64,000 nt of DNA from JANMJD01 sp963828405 (GCA_963828405.1 CAWHEG010000031.1:1984001-2048000), one strand, 5' to 3'; shown: positions 26,166 through 35,694, counted from the stretch's first letter. Notes: generated by a model not told the origin, from the letters alone. Translations and numbers: made by a program.

Positions 26166-26525
26166 CTATGTCAACCTGTTTCTCTGATTGGGGTTGTTTT
26201 TGTTGTTGGTGAGTTCGTTGTGGGCGATGGGTTCGTCGCAGCAGGGGCAGTTGCCTCCGAGGCCGACGCGGTGGCAGAAGGTGTTGCAGTCGGGGCAGTG
26301 TTGGGTGCCGAGGTAGCGTTGCTCGCAGATCGGGCAGGCGTAGAGGGTTGCTGGTCGTGCGGGTTGTGGTGGGGTCGGCTCGGGGATGCTCGGGGTGTGG
26401 CGTTGGCGGTGGGCGGCTTGTCGGCAGGCGTCGGAGCGCCAGCGGCGCCGGCCGTTCGGAGCGAAGGCTCGTCCGTATCGGGGGCAGGTGATCGTTACGT
26501 CGTCGTTACGCGACGGGGTGGTCAT
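26166..26525 (-). CDS. Zinc-ribbon protein next to IS110 transposase
   Basis: 119 aa; its ATG immediately follows the transposase TAA. The C-terminal half has intact paired cysteines (ACPICEQRY, HCPDCNTFC, NCPCCDEP). The N-terminal knuckle has lost ligands: C14 is followed by Tyr17 where CPxCG is expected, and Arg30 stands where a Cys usually precedes SDAC. Small proteins of the type CP.CG..F....R..CSDACRQAA are frequent beside transposases; function unknown. The lost ligands fit decay along with the transposase. Confidence 0.65.
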   Translation of the reverse strand: MTTPSRNDDVTITCPRYGRAFAPNGRRRWRSDACRQAAHRQRHTPSIPEPTPPQPARPATLYACPICEQRYLGTQHCPDCNTFCHRVGLGGNCPCCDEPIAHNELTNNKNNPNQRNRLT

Positions 26526-27781
26526 TTAGGCCGCCTTCGCCGTTGTGGTGGTGGTGTGGCGGAGGGCGCCGGTGTGCAGGGCCGGGTCGTACACGACACC
26601 GTTGGTCCAGCAACGCCAGATGACTCGGACCCAGGCGCGGGCGAGGATGCGGATGGCGTGGGGGTGGTCGCAACCGCGGCCTATCGCTCGTTGGTAGATG
26701 TCTGCGGTCCAGGGGGAGGAGTGGCGGCTGTTATCGGCGAATGTGGTGACCGCGACCCGGAATCGGGTGTTGCACGCCCAGCGGAACTTGACGGCGTGGT
26801 GTTTGCCGGAATGTTTCGTCACGGGGGCGAGCCCAGCGAGCGCGCAGACCGCTTCGGGGGTGTCGTAGGCTTGTCGGCAGTCGCCCCATTCGGAGAGCAT
26901 CTGGGCTGCGTTGATGGAACCGGACCTTGGCAGGGAAGTGAAAATCTGGCCGTCTGGGTGCTCCCCGAGTTGGGTGGCGATCTGTTTGGCCAGCTGTTTG
27001 ATCGCCGTGTTCAACGCCCGGATCACGGCGATGTAGGCGATCACGGTCGCTTGACGGGCCTGGTTCTCGGCGCCGGTAGTGATCCCGTCGGGGACCGAAC
27101 GGAGCCGTTTGAGCAGCTCGGAGGCGGGGCGTCGCCCCGAGTAGCTGTGGCGGGTCAAGAACTTGGCGAGTTGCGGTTCGGTCAGACGGCTCGCCGATGC
27201 CGGTGTCGGGTAGCGCTCCAGGAACTTCAACGCGATCTCGCTGCACACATCGGCGAAGATCTCGTTCGCTCCCGGCCAGAACGCGTCCAGGCACGCTTCG
27301 AGCTGGTTGTTCGCCGCGACGCGATGATCGACGAGCGTGTCACGGGCTCGCGACACTGCCCGCAACCCGCGGGTCGCGTCGCTGAACGGGGTCAGGACCC
27401 GCAGTTTGTGTTGCCGCATCCGCAGGTACTCGGCGATTGTTTCGGCATCACCGGCATCGGATTTCGCGCCGGAAAAAACCAACCTCACCATCTCGCCATG
27501 CCTTGATCGCGTTCGGCGAGACCGCCACCACCGGATGCCCGGCCTCCAACAACTTGTCGACCAGCCGGCCGTCGGGCCGTTCGATCGCCACCGGGATCGA
27601 TCCGGGGGCCGAGCTTGGCGAGCCGGGCGACCAACAGGTCGAACCCGTCACGGGTGTGTTTGATCATGAACGCTTTCGGGTGGCGGCCGTCGGCGTCGAT
27701 GACATGCACCGCGTGTTCCTCGCTGGCCCAATCGATACCCACGAACCATCCGGCGTTCAATCCGGTGACCTTCTCAGACAT
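26526..27781 (-). pseudogene. IS110-family transposase with two frame disruptions
   Basis: The gene reads in three frames. From 27781: VGIDWASEEHAVHV (first Asp of the DEDD RuvC-like domain) to about LAKLGP. Next frame: IPVAIERPDGRLVDKLLEAG (the Glu) to AIKAWRDGEVG. Then SGAKSDAGDAETIAEYL (the two Asp) through the C-terminal Tnp_20 domain with FTSLPRSGSINAAQML, which carries the family's catalytic Ser region, to 26526. The joins lie at a run of five C (near 27606) and a run of six T (near 27477, minus-strand sense); one base fewer at each would restore the frame. IS110 enzymes are RNA-guided recombinases; this copy is probably inactive unless frameshifting occurs. Confidence 0.85.
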
Positions 27782-28250
27782 TCGCTCTCCTTGATCTCGG
27801 GTGATGTTCGAGCTCGCGATGAGCGGGGTCTCGCCGGGCGGTCACTGACCGGCGCTCTACGGCGCGTCCTTCTCTTGCCGGTTCAAGACACCCGAGAAGA
27901 CGGGGGGCGGCAGTGTCATCGTGGCCCACGAAGGGCGACCGACGCGGGCCGTCACCCCCATCCCCATCGAGACCTCAACCGAACACTGCCGGATCCCGAC
28001 CTCATGAGTGTGGACCAGTGACCGACGCGTCCGACTCCGTCGGGCGCGTGGCAACCGCCCGAACCTGAGCAGCCCGCGTCGCCGACAGCCCGAGCGCGGT
28101 GCGAACCGGTCGTCGGCCGGCGGCGGTGGGTCGCGACCTATGCTGAGTCACGGTCGTGAGGACGGCCGGTTCGTTCGATGTCGGAATGAACCTGCACCCG
28201 GATTCGGTCGCCATCTCGGTGATGCCCCGAACCTCTGAAAGGACTGCCGC
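27782..28250. other. Non-coding stretch upstream of IS110 transposase and MMPL gene
   Basis: No credible gene in 469 nt. Near the transposase there is a hairpin-forming palindrome, CGGTCA-C-TGACCG at about 27839-27851. In the IS110 group the guide (bridge) RNA is encoded in this position, upstream of the transposase, so this is where one would be expected. Toward 28250, a GAAAGGA ribosome binding site precedes the MMPL GTG, and TATGCT at 28139-28144 is a possible -10. Confidence 0.4.
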
Positions 28251-30566
28251 GTGTTCAGTCGTCTTGGTACCTGGTCTCATGACCATCGCAAACTCGTTCT
28301 CGTGGGCTGGATCCTGGCGCTCGTGCTCGGCAATGGCATCGCCGGCGCCATCGGGGAGGCCTACCGGCAGGACTTTTCGCTGAAGGGTTTCGAGTCGACA
28401 GAGGGGTTCGCGCTGATCGAGTCGAACTTCGATGACGGGAGTGGGTCACCCGTGTCGGGCCAGATCGTGTTCTCCGCCGACAAAGGGGTGACCGATCCCG
28501 CAGTGCGTTCCGCGATCGAGGCGATGCTCGATGAGGTTGCCACGATCGAAGAGGTGGTGTCCGTCCAGTCGCCGTACGGACCCGGAGGCGAGTTTCAGAT
28601 CTCGAATCGGGGAGGGCAGGCGGGCAGAATTGCCTACGCGGTGGTGAACCTGCCCGAGGACATCGATTTCACCCGTGCTGCGGAGATCGGCAAGGAGATT
28701 CGCAAGCTGCTCCCCACCGCAGCGGGAGTACAGACCGAACTTGGCGGGTTCATTTTCGCCGAGTTCGAACCGCCGTCCTCAGAGCTTTTCGGCTTGGCGT
28801 TCGCCATCGTCATTCTGATCGTCGCGTTCGGTTCCGTGCTTGCGATGGGCCTTCCGGTGGGTGTTGCATTGTTCGGCATCGGTGTGGGTGGCTCGCTTGT
28901 CATCCTCGCCAGCCGCGTGATGGAGGTACCCGACTTCGCACCGTTCATCGGCCTGATGATCGGATTGGGTGTCGGCATCGACTACGCGTTGCTGATCGTC
29001 ACCCGTCATCGGGAACTGCTGCACTCCGGCCATGACGTGCGCGAGGCGATCGGTGTTGCCATGGACACCGCCGGTCGGTCGGTCGTGTTCGCCGGGGCAA
29101 CGGTGGTGGTATCGGTGCTCGGCATGCTCTTCATGGGTATCGGGTTCATCGGTGGGCTCGGCATCACCGCGTCGCTCACGGTCGCAGTGACGATCGTGGC
29201 GTCGGTCACGCTCCTGCCTGCGCTCCTCGGGTTCGCCGGTCAGCGCATCGAACGCACCCGTTGGCGCGGCCTGATCGCCGCGGCGTTCGTGGCGTTCGGC
29301 CTGGTCGGTGCCGGGCTCGGAGCGTTTGCGTTGGTGGGCGCCGGTGTCCTTCTGGCCGTGGTCACCCTCATCGCCAGCCGGTTTGTGCCTGCTCTGCGGC
29401 GCGAAGTGCAACATCGGCCGCCGAAGCCCTTACGCGAGACCCTCGCCTATCGGTGGAGTCGCGTCATCCAACGGCGTCCGTGGTCGGCAGCACTCGGTGC
29501 GGCTGCGCTGCTGTTGGTGATGTCCATTCCCACGCTGAGTCTGCGTCTGGCGTTCTCGGACGAAAGCAACTTCGCCGAGGACACGACGACGAAGCGGGCG
29601 TACAACCTGACCGTGGAGGGATTCGGGAAGGGATCGACCGGTCCGCTCTTCCTCGTCACACGAGTGACCCGCGAGGATCAGATCGGTGCACTGGGCGCAG
29701 TCAACGACGCGGTCGGCGCCGACCCCGAGGTCGAGTCGATCCTCGGGCCTCAGCCGAACGACCCCGCCAACCCCACTGCGGTTCGCTGGATGGTCAACCC
29801 GAAGGGCGGCCCGCAGGACGAATCGACCACCCAACTCGTGAAGCGCCTCCGGGCGACCGTGCTGCCGCCGATCGAACAATCCACGAACGCCGATCTGCTG
29901 GTCACCGGTCTCGTTGCCGGGAACGTCGACATGTCGACGCTGATGTCGAACCGGATGCCCGTGTTCTTCGCCGTTGTGCTGGCGTTCTCGTTCGTGCTGC
30001 TGATGGTCGTGTTCCGATCTCTCCTCGTGCCGCTCAAAGCGGTGATCATGAACCTGCTCTCGATCGGCGCGTCGTACGGCGTCATCGTTGCGCTGTTCCA
30101 GTGGGGATGGCTGAGCGATGTCACCAACGTCCAGCCCGGCCCGATCGAACCGTGGGTCCCCATGATGCTGTTCGCCATCGTGTTCGGCCTCTCGATGGAC
30201 TACGAGGTCTTCCTGCTCTCACGCGTTCGTGAGGAGTGGCGCCGCACCGGCGACAGCCGCACCTCGGTCGCCGACGGTCTCGCCGCGACCGCCAAGGTCA
30301 TCACCGCCGCGGCAGCGATCATGGTGGTCGTGTTCGGGAGCTTCATCTTCGAGTTCGAACGCACCACCAAGATGATGGGCACCGGCCTCGCGCTGGCGAT
30401 CCTCTTCGACGCCACCATCGTTCGCATGCTGCTCGTACCGGCAACCATGGAACTGCTCGGCGACCGCAACTGGTGGCTCCCCGGCTGGCTCGACAGGCTG
30501 CTCCCCAACCTCGACGTCGAAGGCCACGCTCCGCCCTCACCCACGATCGAGGCGGTCATCGCCTGA
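28251..30566 (+). CDS. MMPL-family RND transporter
   Basis: 771 aa from a GTG with a GAAAGGA site upstream. Two repeats each consist of one N-terminal membrane helix, a periplasm-facing loop and five more helices (about 12 in total). The MMPL signature GLGVGIDYALLIVTRHRE is near residue 240 and its counterpart GLSMDYEVFLLSRVREE near 650, with Asp residues for proton flow. MmpL proteins export lipids or drugs across the inner membrane. No regulator or lipid-synthesis gene is adjacent, so substrate is unknown. It lies inside the repeat-bounded 4.5-kb segment. Confidence 0.95.
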   Translation: MFSRLGTWSHDHRKLVLVGWILALVLGNGIAGAIGEAYRQDFSLKGFESTEGFALIESNFDDGSGSPVSGQIVFSADKGVTDPAVRSAIEAMLDEVATIEEVVSVQSPYGPGGEFQISNRGGQAGRIAYAVVNLPEDIDFTRAAEIGKEIRKLLPTAAGVQTELGGFIFAEFEPPSSELFGLAFAIVILIVAFGSVLAMGLPVGVALFGIGVGGSLVILASRVMEVPDFAPFIGLMIGLGVGIDYALLIVTRHRELLHSGHDVREAIGVAMDTAGRSVVFAGATVVVSVLGMLFMGIGFIGGLGITASLTVAVTIVASVTLLPALLGFAGQRIERTRWRGLIAAAFVAFGLVGAGLGAFALVGAGVLLAVVTLIASRFVPALRREVQHRPPKPLRETLAYRWSRVIQRRPWSAALGAAALLLVMSIPTLSLRLAFSDESNFAEDTTTKRAYNLTVEGFGKGSTGPLFLVTRVTREDQIGALGAVNDAVGADPEVESILGPQPNDPANPTAVRWMVNPKGGPQDESTTQLVKRLRATVLPPIEQSTNADLLVTGLVAGNVDMSTLMSNRMPVFFAVVLAFSFVLLMVVFRSLLVPLKAVIMNLLSIGASYGVIVALFQWGWLSDVTNVQPGPIEPWVPMMLFAIVFGLSMDYEVFLLSRVREEWRRTGDSRTSVADGLAATAKVITAAAAIMVVVFGSFIFEFERTTKMMGTGLALAILFDATIVRMLLVPATMELLGDRNWWLPGWLDRLLPNLDVEGHAPPSPTIEAVIA

Positions 30567-30640
30567 CACGCGTCCATTCGTCGACGAAGGCCGAGCCCGT
30601 CTCGCACCGCCGACGTGCCCCGTGTTGCGCGAGCGCTGCA

Positions 30641-30669
30641 CGACCGTCGAAGATGGCGACCACGAACTC
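30641..30669 (+). repeat. Direct repeat, copy 2
   Basis: Second copy of the 29-bp repeat at 26122-26150, in the same orientation, 28 of 29 identical. It lies 75 nt after the MMPL stop and about 80 nt before the SDR gene, forming the right border of the 4.5-kb segment. Confidence 0.8.
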
Positions 30670-30747
30670 GCCAGGTGACCGGACCGTTCTCTCCCGGTCG
30701 GGCGTTCCGAAACCGGGCGGATCACGCCATCCAGCAGGGAGTTCCCG

Positions 30748-31515
30748 ATGAGCAAGCTGTTCGACCTCGACGGGCGATGCGCACTGGTGACCGGCGGGGG
30801 CCGCGGCCTCGGTCGGGCCATCGCCGTCGGCCTGGCCGAGCACGGTGCCGATGTGGCGATCACCAGCCGCACCCTGGCCGAGCTCGACGAGACGGCCGAG
30901 GCCGTGCGCGCCATCGGGCGGCGATGCCTCGTCCTGCCCGGCGACGCCCGTGCCAGGGCCGACGTGGATGCGGTCGTCGGCGCCGTCGACCAGGAGTGGG
31001 GTCGGCTCGACATCCTCGTCAACAACGCCGGTGTCGACGCCGCGGCACCGGCCATCGACTACGACGAGGACGACTGGGATTTCGTGCTCGACGTGAACCT
31101 CAAGGGGTACTTCCTGTTCGCCCAGGCCGCCGCCCGGGTGATGATCGCTCGCGGCAACGGCGGGGCGATCGCCAACAACTCCTCGATCTGCGGCTTCACG
31201 GCGTTGAAGAACATCGTGGCGTACAACGCCTCGAAGGGTGGGGTGAACATGCTCACCCGCTCGCTGGCGCTCGAGTGGGCGCCGTACGGCATCCGCGTCA
31301 ACGCCTTCGCCCCCGCCTACATGGAGGTGTTCATGCCGGGGGCGGCGGCGGAGCACGACGAGGCCAAGGAGCATGCGATCCGCGAGCTCACACCATTGGC
31401 CCGGCGGGGCCGGGCGGACGAACTGGTCGGCCCCGTGGTCTTCCTGTGCTCCGATGCCTCCTCGTACGTGACGGGCGAGGTGCTGATGGTCGACGGTGGT
31501 TGGACGATCCGCTGA
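30748..31515 (+). CDS. Short-chain dehydrogenase/reductase
   Basis: 255 aa classical SDR. Cofactor motif TGGGRGLGRA at residues 15-24, NNAG at 92-95, catalytic S146, Y159 and K163 (YNASK), and a C-terminal MVDGGWTIR typical of FabG-like members. It oxidises or reduces a hydroxyl or keto group with NAD(P). Substrate unknown. The next gene starts 17 nt later. Confidence 0.93.
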   Translation: MSKLFDLDGRCALVTGGGRGLGRAIAVGLAEHGADVAITSRTLAELDETAEAVRAIGRRCLVLPGDARARADVDAVVGAVDQEWGRLDILVNNAGVDAAAPAIDYDEDDWDFVLDVNLKGYFLFAQAAARVMIARGNGGAIANNSSICGFTALKNIVAYNASKGGVNMLTRSLALEWAPYGIRVNAFAPAYMEVFMPGAAAEHDEAKEHAIRELTPLARRGRADELVGPVVFLCSDASSYVTGEVLMVDGGWTIR

Positions 31516-31531
31516 TGCGGAGGGACGAGGG

Positions 31532-32644
31532 ATGACGATGGGACCGACCGAGATCTTCGACTACATGGCCGGCCATGGGCACGAGAAAGTGCTCATGTTC
31601 CAGAACGAGGACGTCGGGCTGCGCGCCGTGCTGGCGATCCACTCCACGGTTCTCGGTCCGGCCGCCGGCGGTTGCCGCATGTGGAGATACGCCTCCGACC
31701 TCGATGCGATGGAGGATGCGTTGCGGCTCGCCAGGGGGATGACCTACAAGTACGCCGCGGCCGGGGTGAACCTCGGTGGCGGCAAGGTCGTGGTGATCGG
31801 GGATCCGGCGCGCACCGAGGGCCGTGAGATGCTGTTCCGTGCCCTGGGCCGGTTCATCGACTCGCTCGGCGGCGAGTACCTCACCGGTGAGGATGTCGGC
31901 ACGACACTCGCCGACATGGACGCGATGCGAGCCGAGACCCGCCATGTGATCACCCTGTCGCAGGCGTCCGGCGGTGCCGGGCCGATCGGCGGGGCGACGG
32001 CCTTCGGCGTCTTGCAGGCGATGAAGGCATGCGTCGAGGACCGGTGGGGTACGCCGTCGCTGACCGGCCGGCGAGTCGCCGTCCAGGGACTGGGCGCGGT
32101 GGGCTGGCCGATGGTCGAGTACCTGATCGGCGAGGGCGCGACGGTGGTCGTCAGCGACATCTCGCCAGTCCGGGTCGACGCCGCAATCGCCACGTTCGGG
32201 GTGACTGCGGCGGCGCCCGAGGTGATCGTCGACGCCGATGTCGACGTGTACTGCCCGTGCGCCCTCGGCGCCGTGATCGACGACGACTCGATCGGACGGC
32301 TGCGGGCCCCGATCGTCTGCGGCTCGGCCAACAATCAGTTGCGCGAGCCGCGCCATGGCGACGAGCTGGAACGGCGCGGCGTGCTCTACGCCCCCGACTA
32401 CATCGCCAACGCCGGCGGCACGGTCTTCGACACCGATCGCCTCTGGGGCGGGGTGAACACCGAGCGCGGGATGGCCAAGGTCGGTCAGATCTACGCACGG
32501 ATGCACGAGGTCATCGCCATCGCCCGCCGGGACGGGGTGCCGACCCACCTGGCCGCCGATCGCCTGGCCGAGGCGCGCATCGCCGGCTATCGGGCGATCA
32601 AACGCGTCCACGGCTTCGACCAGGGCTCCCAACTCCGCTACTGA
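31532..32644 (+). CDS. Leucine/phenylalanine/valine dehydrogenase
   Basis: 370 aa of the Glu/Leu/Phe/Val dehydrogenase family, in the size range of Leu and Phe dehydrogenases. The catalytic region is YKYAAAGVNLGGGKVV (two lysines), followed by GEYLTGEDVGTT and the Rossmann motif VQGLGAVGWPM. It deaminates a branched-chain or aromatic amino acid with NAD. The ATG at 31532 follows an AGGGACGAGG site; 12 upstream residues in frame lack one. A second ATG two codons on is possible. Probably cotranscribed with the SDR. Confidence 0.92.
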   Translation: MTMGPTEIFDYMAGHGHEKVLMFQNEDVGLRAVLAIHSTVLGPAAGGCRMWRYASDLDAMEDALRLARGMTYKYAAAGVNLGGGKVVVIGDPARTEGREMLFRALGRFIDSLGGEYLTGEDVGTTLADMDAMRAETRHVITLSQASGGAGPIGGATAFGVLQAMKACVEDRWGTPSLTGRRVAVQGLGAVGWPMVEYLIGEGATVVVSDISPVRVDAAIATFGVTAAAPEVIVDADVDVYCPCALGAVIDDDSIGRLRAPIVCGSANNQLREPRHGDELERRGVLYAPDYIANAGGTVFDTDRLWGGVNTERGMAKVGQIYARMHEVIAIARRDGVPTHLAADRLAEARIAGYRAIKRVHGFDQGSQLRY

Positions 32645-32677
32645 CGGGACGGTGCGACCGCGGGCGCGGAACGTCGC

Positions 32678-33886
32678 TCACCGCCGCCTGTGCCACTCCT
32701 CGGCCGCCCGGGCATCGAGGCGGCCGAGTTGCTCGGCGTTGTGCGCCTCGCGCATCTTCGACTTCGGATGGACGTAACCGGCACCGACGACCGTCTCGCC
32801 CTCGCCGCACATGATGTAGCGGGCGATCCGCTGGCCGTGCGGCGACAGGCGCTTCCACTGCTCGTAGGGCATCGATCGCACCAGCGCCTCGCTGCGGAAC
32901 CACGGCGCGAAGTACTCGATGTTCGGGAAGGCCCGTACCTCGCGGGACAGGTTGGGCGTGCCACCGTGCCAGCAGCGCACGTCGCGGAACACGGCGGCTC
33001 CGGCCGGGACCGGGCACAGCGTCGAGAACTTCATCCACTCCGGCTCGGCGAGCAGGTTGGGGATCGGCTGGCGCGAGTTCTGAGTGCCGGGGATCTGGCG
33101 GATGGGACCGTTCTCGGTGGTCAGGTCGGTCATCGCGAAGTTGATCGTCACCGCGGGAACGGGCAGGTCGCGGGTGGTGATCCGCCCCGTCGGGTCGTAC
33201 GGCTCGGCCCAGGTGTTGTCGGAGTGCAGGCCCTGGTACTCGATCGCTCCGGGAAGGGCGACGTCGCCGCCGCCGCCGTACACGATGTAGTTGGGTGAAC
33301 CGAAGATCGACGTCAGGATCGGTGTCGTCGTCGGCAGGTCGATGAGCTCGACCCACTCGTCGACGTGCATCATGTGGCGGCTCGCCGAGGTGGCCCCGAA
33401 GGAGTACCGGTGGGGGAGGCCGCCCGCCCCGCCACCCACCGAACAGTCCGGATCGAGGCCGATGATGGTCGCCACCACCCGGTCGGTGGCCGCCTTCATC
33501 CGCTCCAACTGCTTCGGTGCCAGGGCGGCACGGACCACCACGAAACCGTCGCGGAAGAACACCTCGGTCGCCCGTTCGATCTCGTCGGGGGCGACGATGT
33601 CGAGACCACGGATCCCGTTGTCGTGACGGAGCCGTTCCCGGTAGGCCGCGACGTGGGGGTCGTCGTAGGCCCGGGTCCAGCCGGCGCACATCGGATCACC
33701 GGCGGCGAGGTTGCGGTGTTCGGGGGTGGTCTCGAGTTCGTTGTCCGGCGTGTCGAGTCCCAGCGGATTGCTGTTGCTCGTGTCGGGCATCCTCGGGCGC
33801 CTGGCGAACCCGTTGGGCGGGACGGACGCGTGCCAGCCCACCTGGGAGCCCAGGCCCCGGTGGGCCGGGGTGTCGGTATCGGTCAT
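32678..33886 (-). CDS. Phytanoyl-CoA dioxygenase (PhyH) family oxygenase
   Basis: 402 aa. Fe(II) ligands H221 and D223 (GLHSDNTW) and H307 (CWHGGTPN) form the facial triad of the PhyH family. About 90 N-terminal residues precede the domain and are not recognised. Substrate unknown; related enzymes hydroxylate alpha carbons or secondary metabolites with 2-oxoglutarate. It follows the SCO6745-like gene by 76 nt on the same strand. Confidence 0.88.
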   Translation of the reverse strand: MTDTDTPAHRGLGSQVGWHASVPPNGFARRPRMPDTSNSNPLGLDTPDNELETTPEHRNLAAGDPMCAGWTRAYDDPHVAAYRERLRHDNGIRGLDIVAPDEIERATEVFFRDGFVVVRAALAPKQLERMKAATDRVVATIIGLDPDCSVGGGAGGLPHRYSFGATSASRHMMHVDEWVELIDLPTTTPILTSIFGSPNYIVYGGGGDVALPGAIEYQGLHSDNTWAEPYDPTGRITTRDLPVPAVTINFAMTDLTTENGPIRQIPGTQNSRQPIPNLLAEPEWMKFSTLCPVPAGAAVFRDVRCWHGGTPNLSREVRAFPNIEYFAPWFRSEALVRSMPYEQWKRLSPHGQRIARYIMCGEGETVVGAGYVHPKSKMREAHNAEQLGRLDARAAEEWHRRR

Positions 33887-33962
33887 CCGGATCGGCCTCC
33901 TCGTCGGTCGCCGGGCCTTGGCTCGGTCCCGCTCCAGTCTGCCCCCTCCCGTCGGCCCCGCG

Positions 33963-34721
33963 TCAGTCTGGCCCCACCGAGGTCCGAATCGCCCCGGCGA
34001 TGCTCGCCAGACCTGCCCGATCGGCGCCGGTCAGCTGCTCGTACGCTGGCAGCATCAGCCGGCTGGTGTGCGCCTCGGCGGCGACGCGTCGGGCGACGAG
34101 GTCGTCGGTGATCTCGGGGTACGGCTCGGTCCAGCCGAACAGCTTGGCGCCGTCGGGCCCCGGGCCGCCGGGATTGGCGAGGACGGCCTCGACGGCGGTG
34201 AGCCCGGCCGCCACGGTGGCGACCACGTGGACGCTGCCGCGCCACTCACGCAGTACGTGGGTCAACAGGTAGGCGCGACCGGCGTCGTCGCCGGGCCGCG
34301 GTTCGGCCCGCCACCCGGCGAACAGGGCGAGGCCGGCCGGGTCGACGGCGTCGACCAACCGCTCGGCGATCTCGACGAACCTCGCCAGGCCCTCGACCCC
34401 GGCGAGCCGGGCGCGGCCCCATGCCGCGGCATCGGCGGCGTAGCGGGTGCTGGCGGCTCGCGCACCCTCGACGGACACCCCGGCCTCCCAGATCCGCCGG
34501 ACCAGATCGGGTCGGAAGTAGCCGAAGGCCGCGGCGACCACGTCGGCATCGACCTCGCCGAGCACCCCTCCCCGGCCGCGTCCGTAGTAGACGAACCCGT
34601 TCGGGTAGCCGTGGTCACGGCATGGCCCGAGCACGTCGGGGTGGAGCATGAAGGCGCCGCCGACCTTCTGGAAGATCGGCGAGCAGACGTCGATCGCTTC
34701 GGCCGGGCTGAGTTCGCTCAT
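33963..34721 (-). CDS. SCO6745-family protein
   Basis: 252 aa, all-helical, Ala/Gly-rich. It matches the actinobacterial SCO6745-like family, whose pattern here is HPDVLGPCRDHGYPNGFVYYGRG, VVAAAFGYFRPDLV and LREWRGSVHV. No catalytic motif is known; function unknown. It lies 55 nt after dapD and before the PhyH gene, so it may be the third gene of the lysS-dapD transcript. Confidence 0.75.
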   Translation of the reverse strand: MSELSPAEAIDVCSPIFQKVGGAFMLHPDVLGPCRDHGYPNGFVYYGRGRGGVLGEVDADVVAAAFGYFRPDLVRRIWEAGVSVEGARAASTRYAADAAAWGRARLAGVEGLARFVEIAERLVDAVDPAGLALFAGWRAEPRPGDDAGRAYLLTHVLREWRGSVHVVATVAAGLTAVEAVLANPGGPGPDGAKLFGWTEPYPEITDDLVARRVAAEAHTSRLMLPAYEQLTGADRAGLASIAGAIRTSVGPD

Positions 34722-34776
34722 CGCCGGAAGCTAGCCAGCGCACCCCGTGCCACCTCGATCGGACGGCATGCCCGGG

Positions 34777-35694
34777 TCAGTTGTCGTGCAGCGCCTCGTT
34801 GAGGCTGCCCCACGCGCCGCTGCGCGGCCGGACGACGACCTTGCCCGACTGGCCGTCGCGGATGAACATCAGGTTGTCACGCCCCGACAGTTCACGTGCC
34901 TTGACCACGCCGTCGGGCGACGACACCGGTGTCGATGCGGTGACGTACAACCCGGCCTCGACGACGCAGTCGTCGCCGAGGCTGATCCCGATGCCCGAGT
35001 TCGCCCCGAGCAGGCAGCGCTCGCCGATGGTGATCTGGGCCGTCCCGCCGCCCGACAGGGTGCCCTGGATCGACGCGCCGCCACCGACGTCGGAGCCGTT
35101 GCCGACGATCACACCCTGGCTGATCCGGCCTTCGACCATCGAGGCTCCGAGCGTCCCGGCATTGAAGTTGCAGAAACCCTCGTGCATCACCGTGGTCCCC
35201 GGGGCGAGGTGGGCGCCGAGGCGCACCCGGTCGGCGTCGGCGATGCGCACACCCGAGGGAATCACGTAGTCGGTCATCCGAGGGAACTTGTCCAGGCCGT
35301 GCACGGTCAGCACCTCACCGCGTCGACGGGCGAGCAGGCGGGCGTTGTCGACGAAGTCGGGATGGATCGGACCGAGGTTCGTCCAGGCGACGTTGGCGAG
35401 CCTGGCGAACGCGCCGTCGAGGTTGAGGCTGCGGGGCAGGGCGAGACGGTGGGACAGCAGGTGGAGCCGCAGGTAGACGTCGCTGGCGTCGGCGGGTGCC
35501 GCGTCGGTGTCGATGACCACGGCGACGGCGGAGATCCTCACCGCCCGGCGCTGGTCCTCGCCGGGTACGTCGCCGAGCGATCCGGCGAGGTCGCTCGGGA
35601 CCGCGTCGCCCCAGCCGAGGTGGACGTACCACGTGTCGAGCACGGTGCCGTCGGCGGCACGCGTCGCCAGTCCGATTCCCCAGGCTGCGGGCAT
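34777..35694 (-). CDS. dapD: Tetrahydrodipicolinate N-succinyltransferase
   Basis: 305 aa. The C-terminal two thirds form a left-handed beta-helix of hexapeptide repeats (RVRLGAHLAPGTTVMHEG, MVEGRISQGVIVGNGSDVGG, RCLLGANSGIGISLGDDC). It resembles the actinobacterial DapD type with its own N-terminal domain. It succinylates tetrahydrodipicolinate on the way to diaminopimelate and lysine. Its ATG shares one base with the lysS stop (TGATG), so it is probably translated by ribosomes finishing lysS. Confidence 0.93.
   Translation of the reverse strand: MPAAWGIGLATRAADGTVLDTWYVHLGWGDAVPSDLAGSLGDVPGEDQRRAVRISAVAVVIDTDAAPADASDVYLRLHLLSHRLALPRSLNLDGAFARLANVAWTNLGPIHPDFVDNARLLARRRGEVLTVHGLDKFPRMTDYVIPSGVRIADADRVRLGAHLAPGTTVMHEGFCNFNAGTLGASMVEGRISQGVIVGNGSDVGGGASIQGTLSGGGTAQITIGERCLLGANSGIGISLGDDCVVEAGLYVTASTPVSSPDGVVKARELSGRDNLMFIRDGQSGKVVVRPRSGAWGSLNEALHDN

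Larger units (their letters stand above)
26166..27781 (-). mobile_element. IS110-type insertion element (ends not defined)
   Basis: Includes a disrupted IS110-family transposase (26526-27781) and a downstream zinc-ribbon ORF (26166-26525). IS110 elements have no long inverted repeats and create no clear target duplications, so the ends cannot be fixed by eye; the left end is expected in the non-coding stretch above 27781. Confidence 0.75.
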
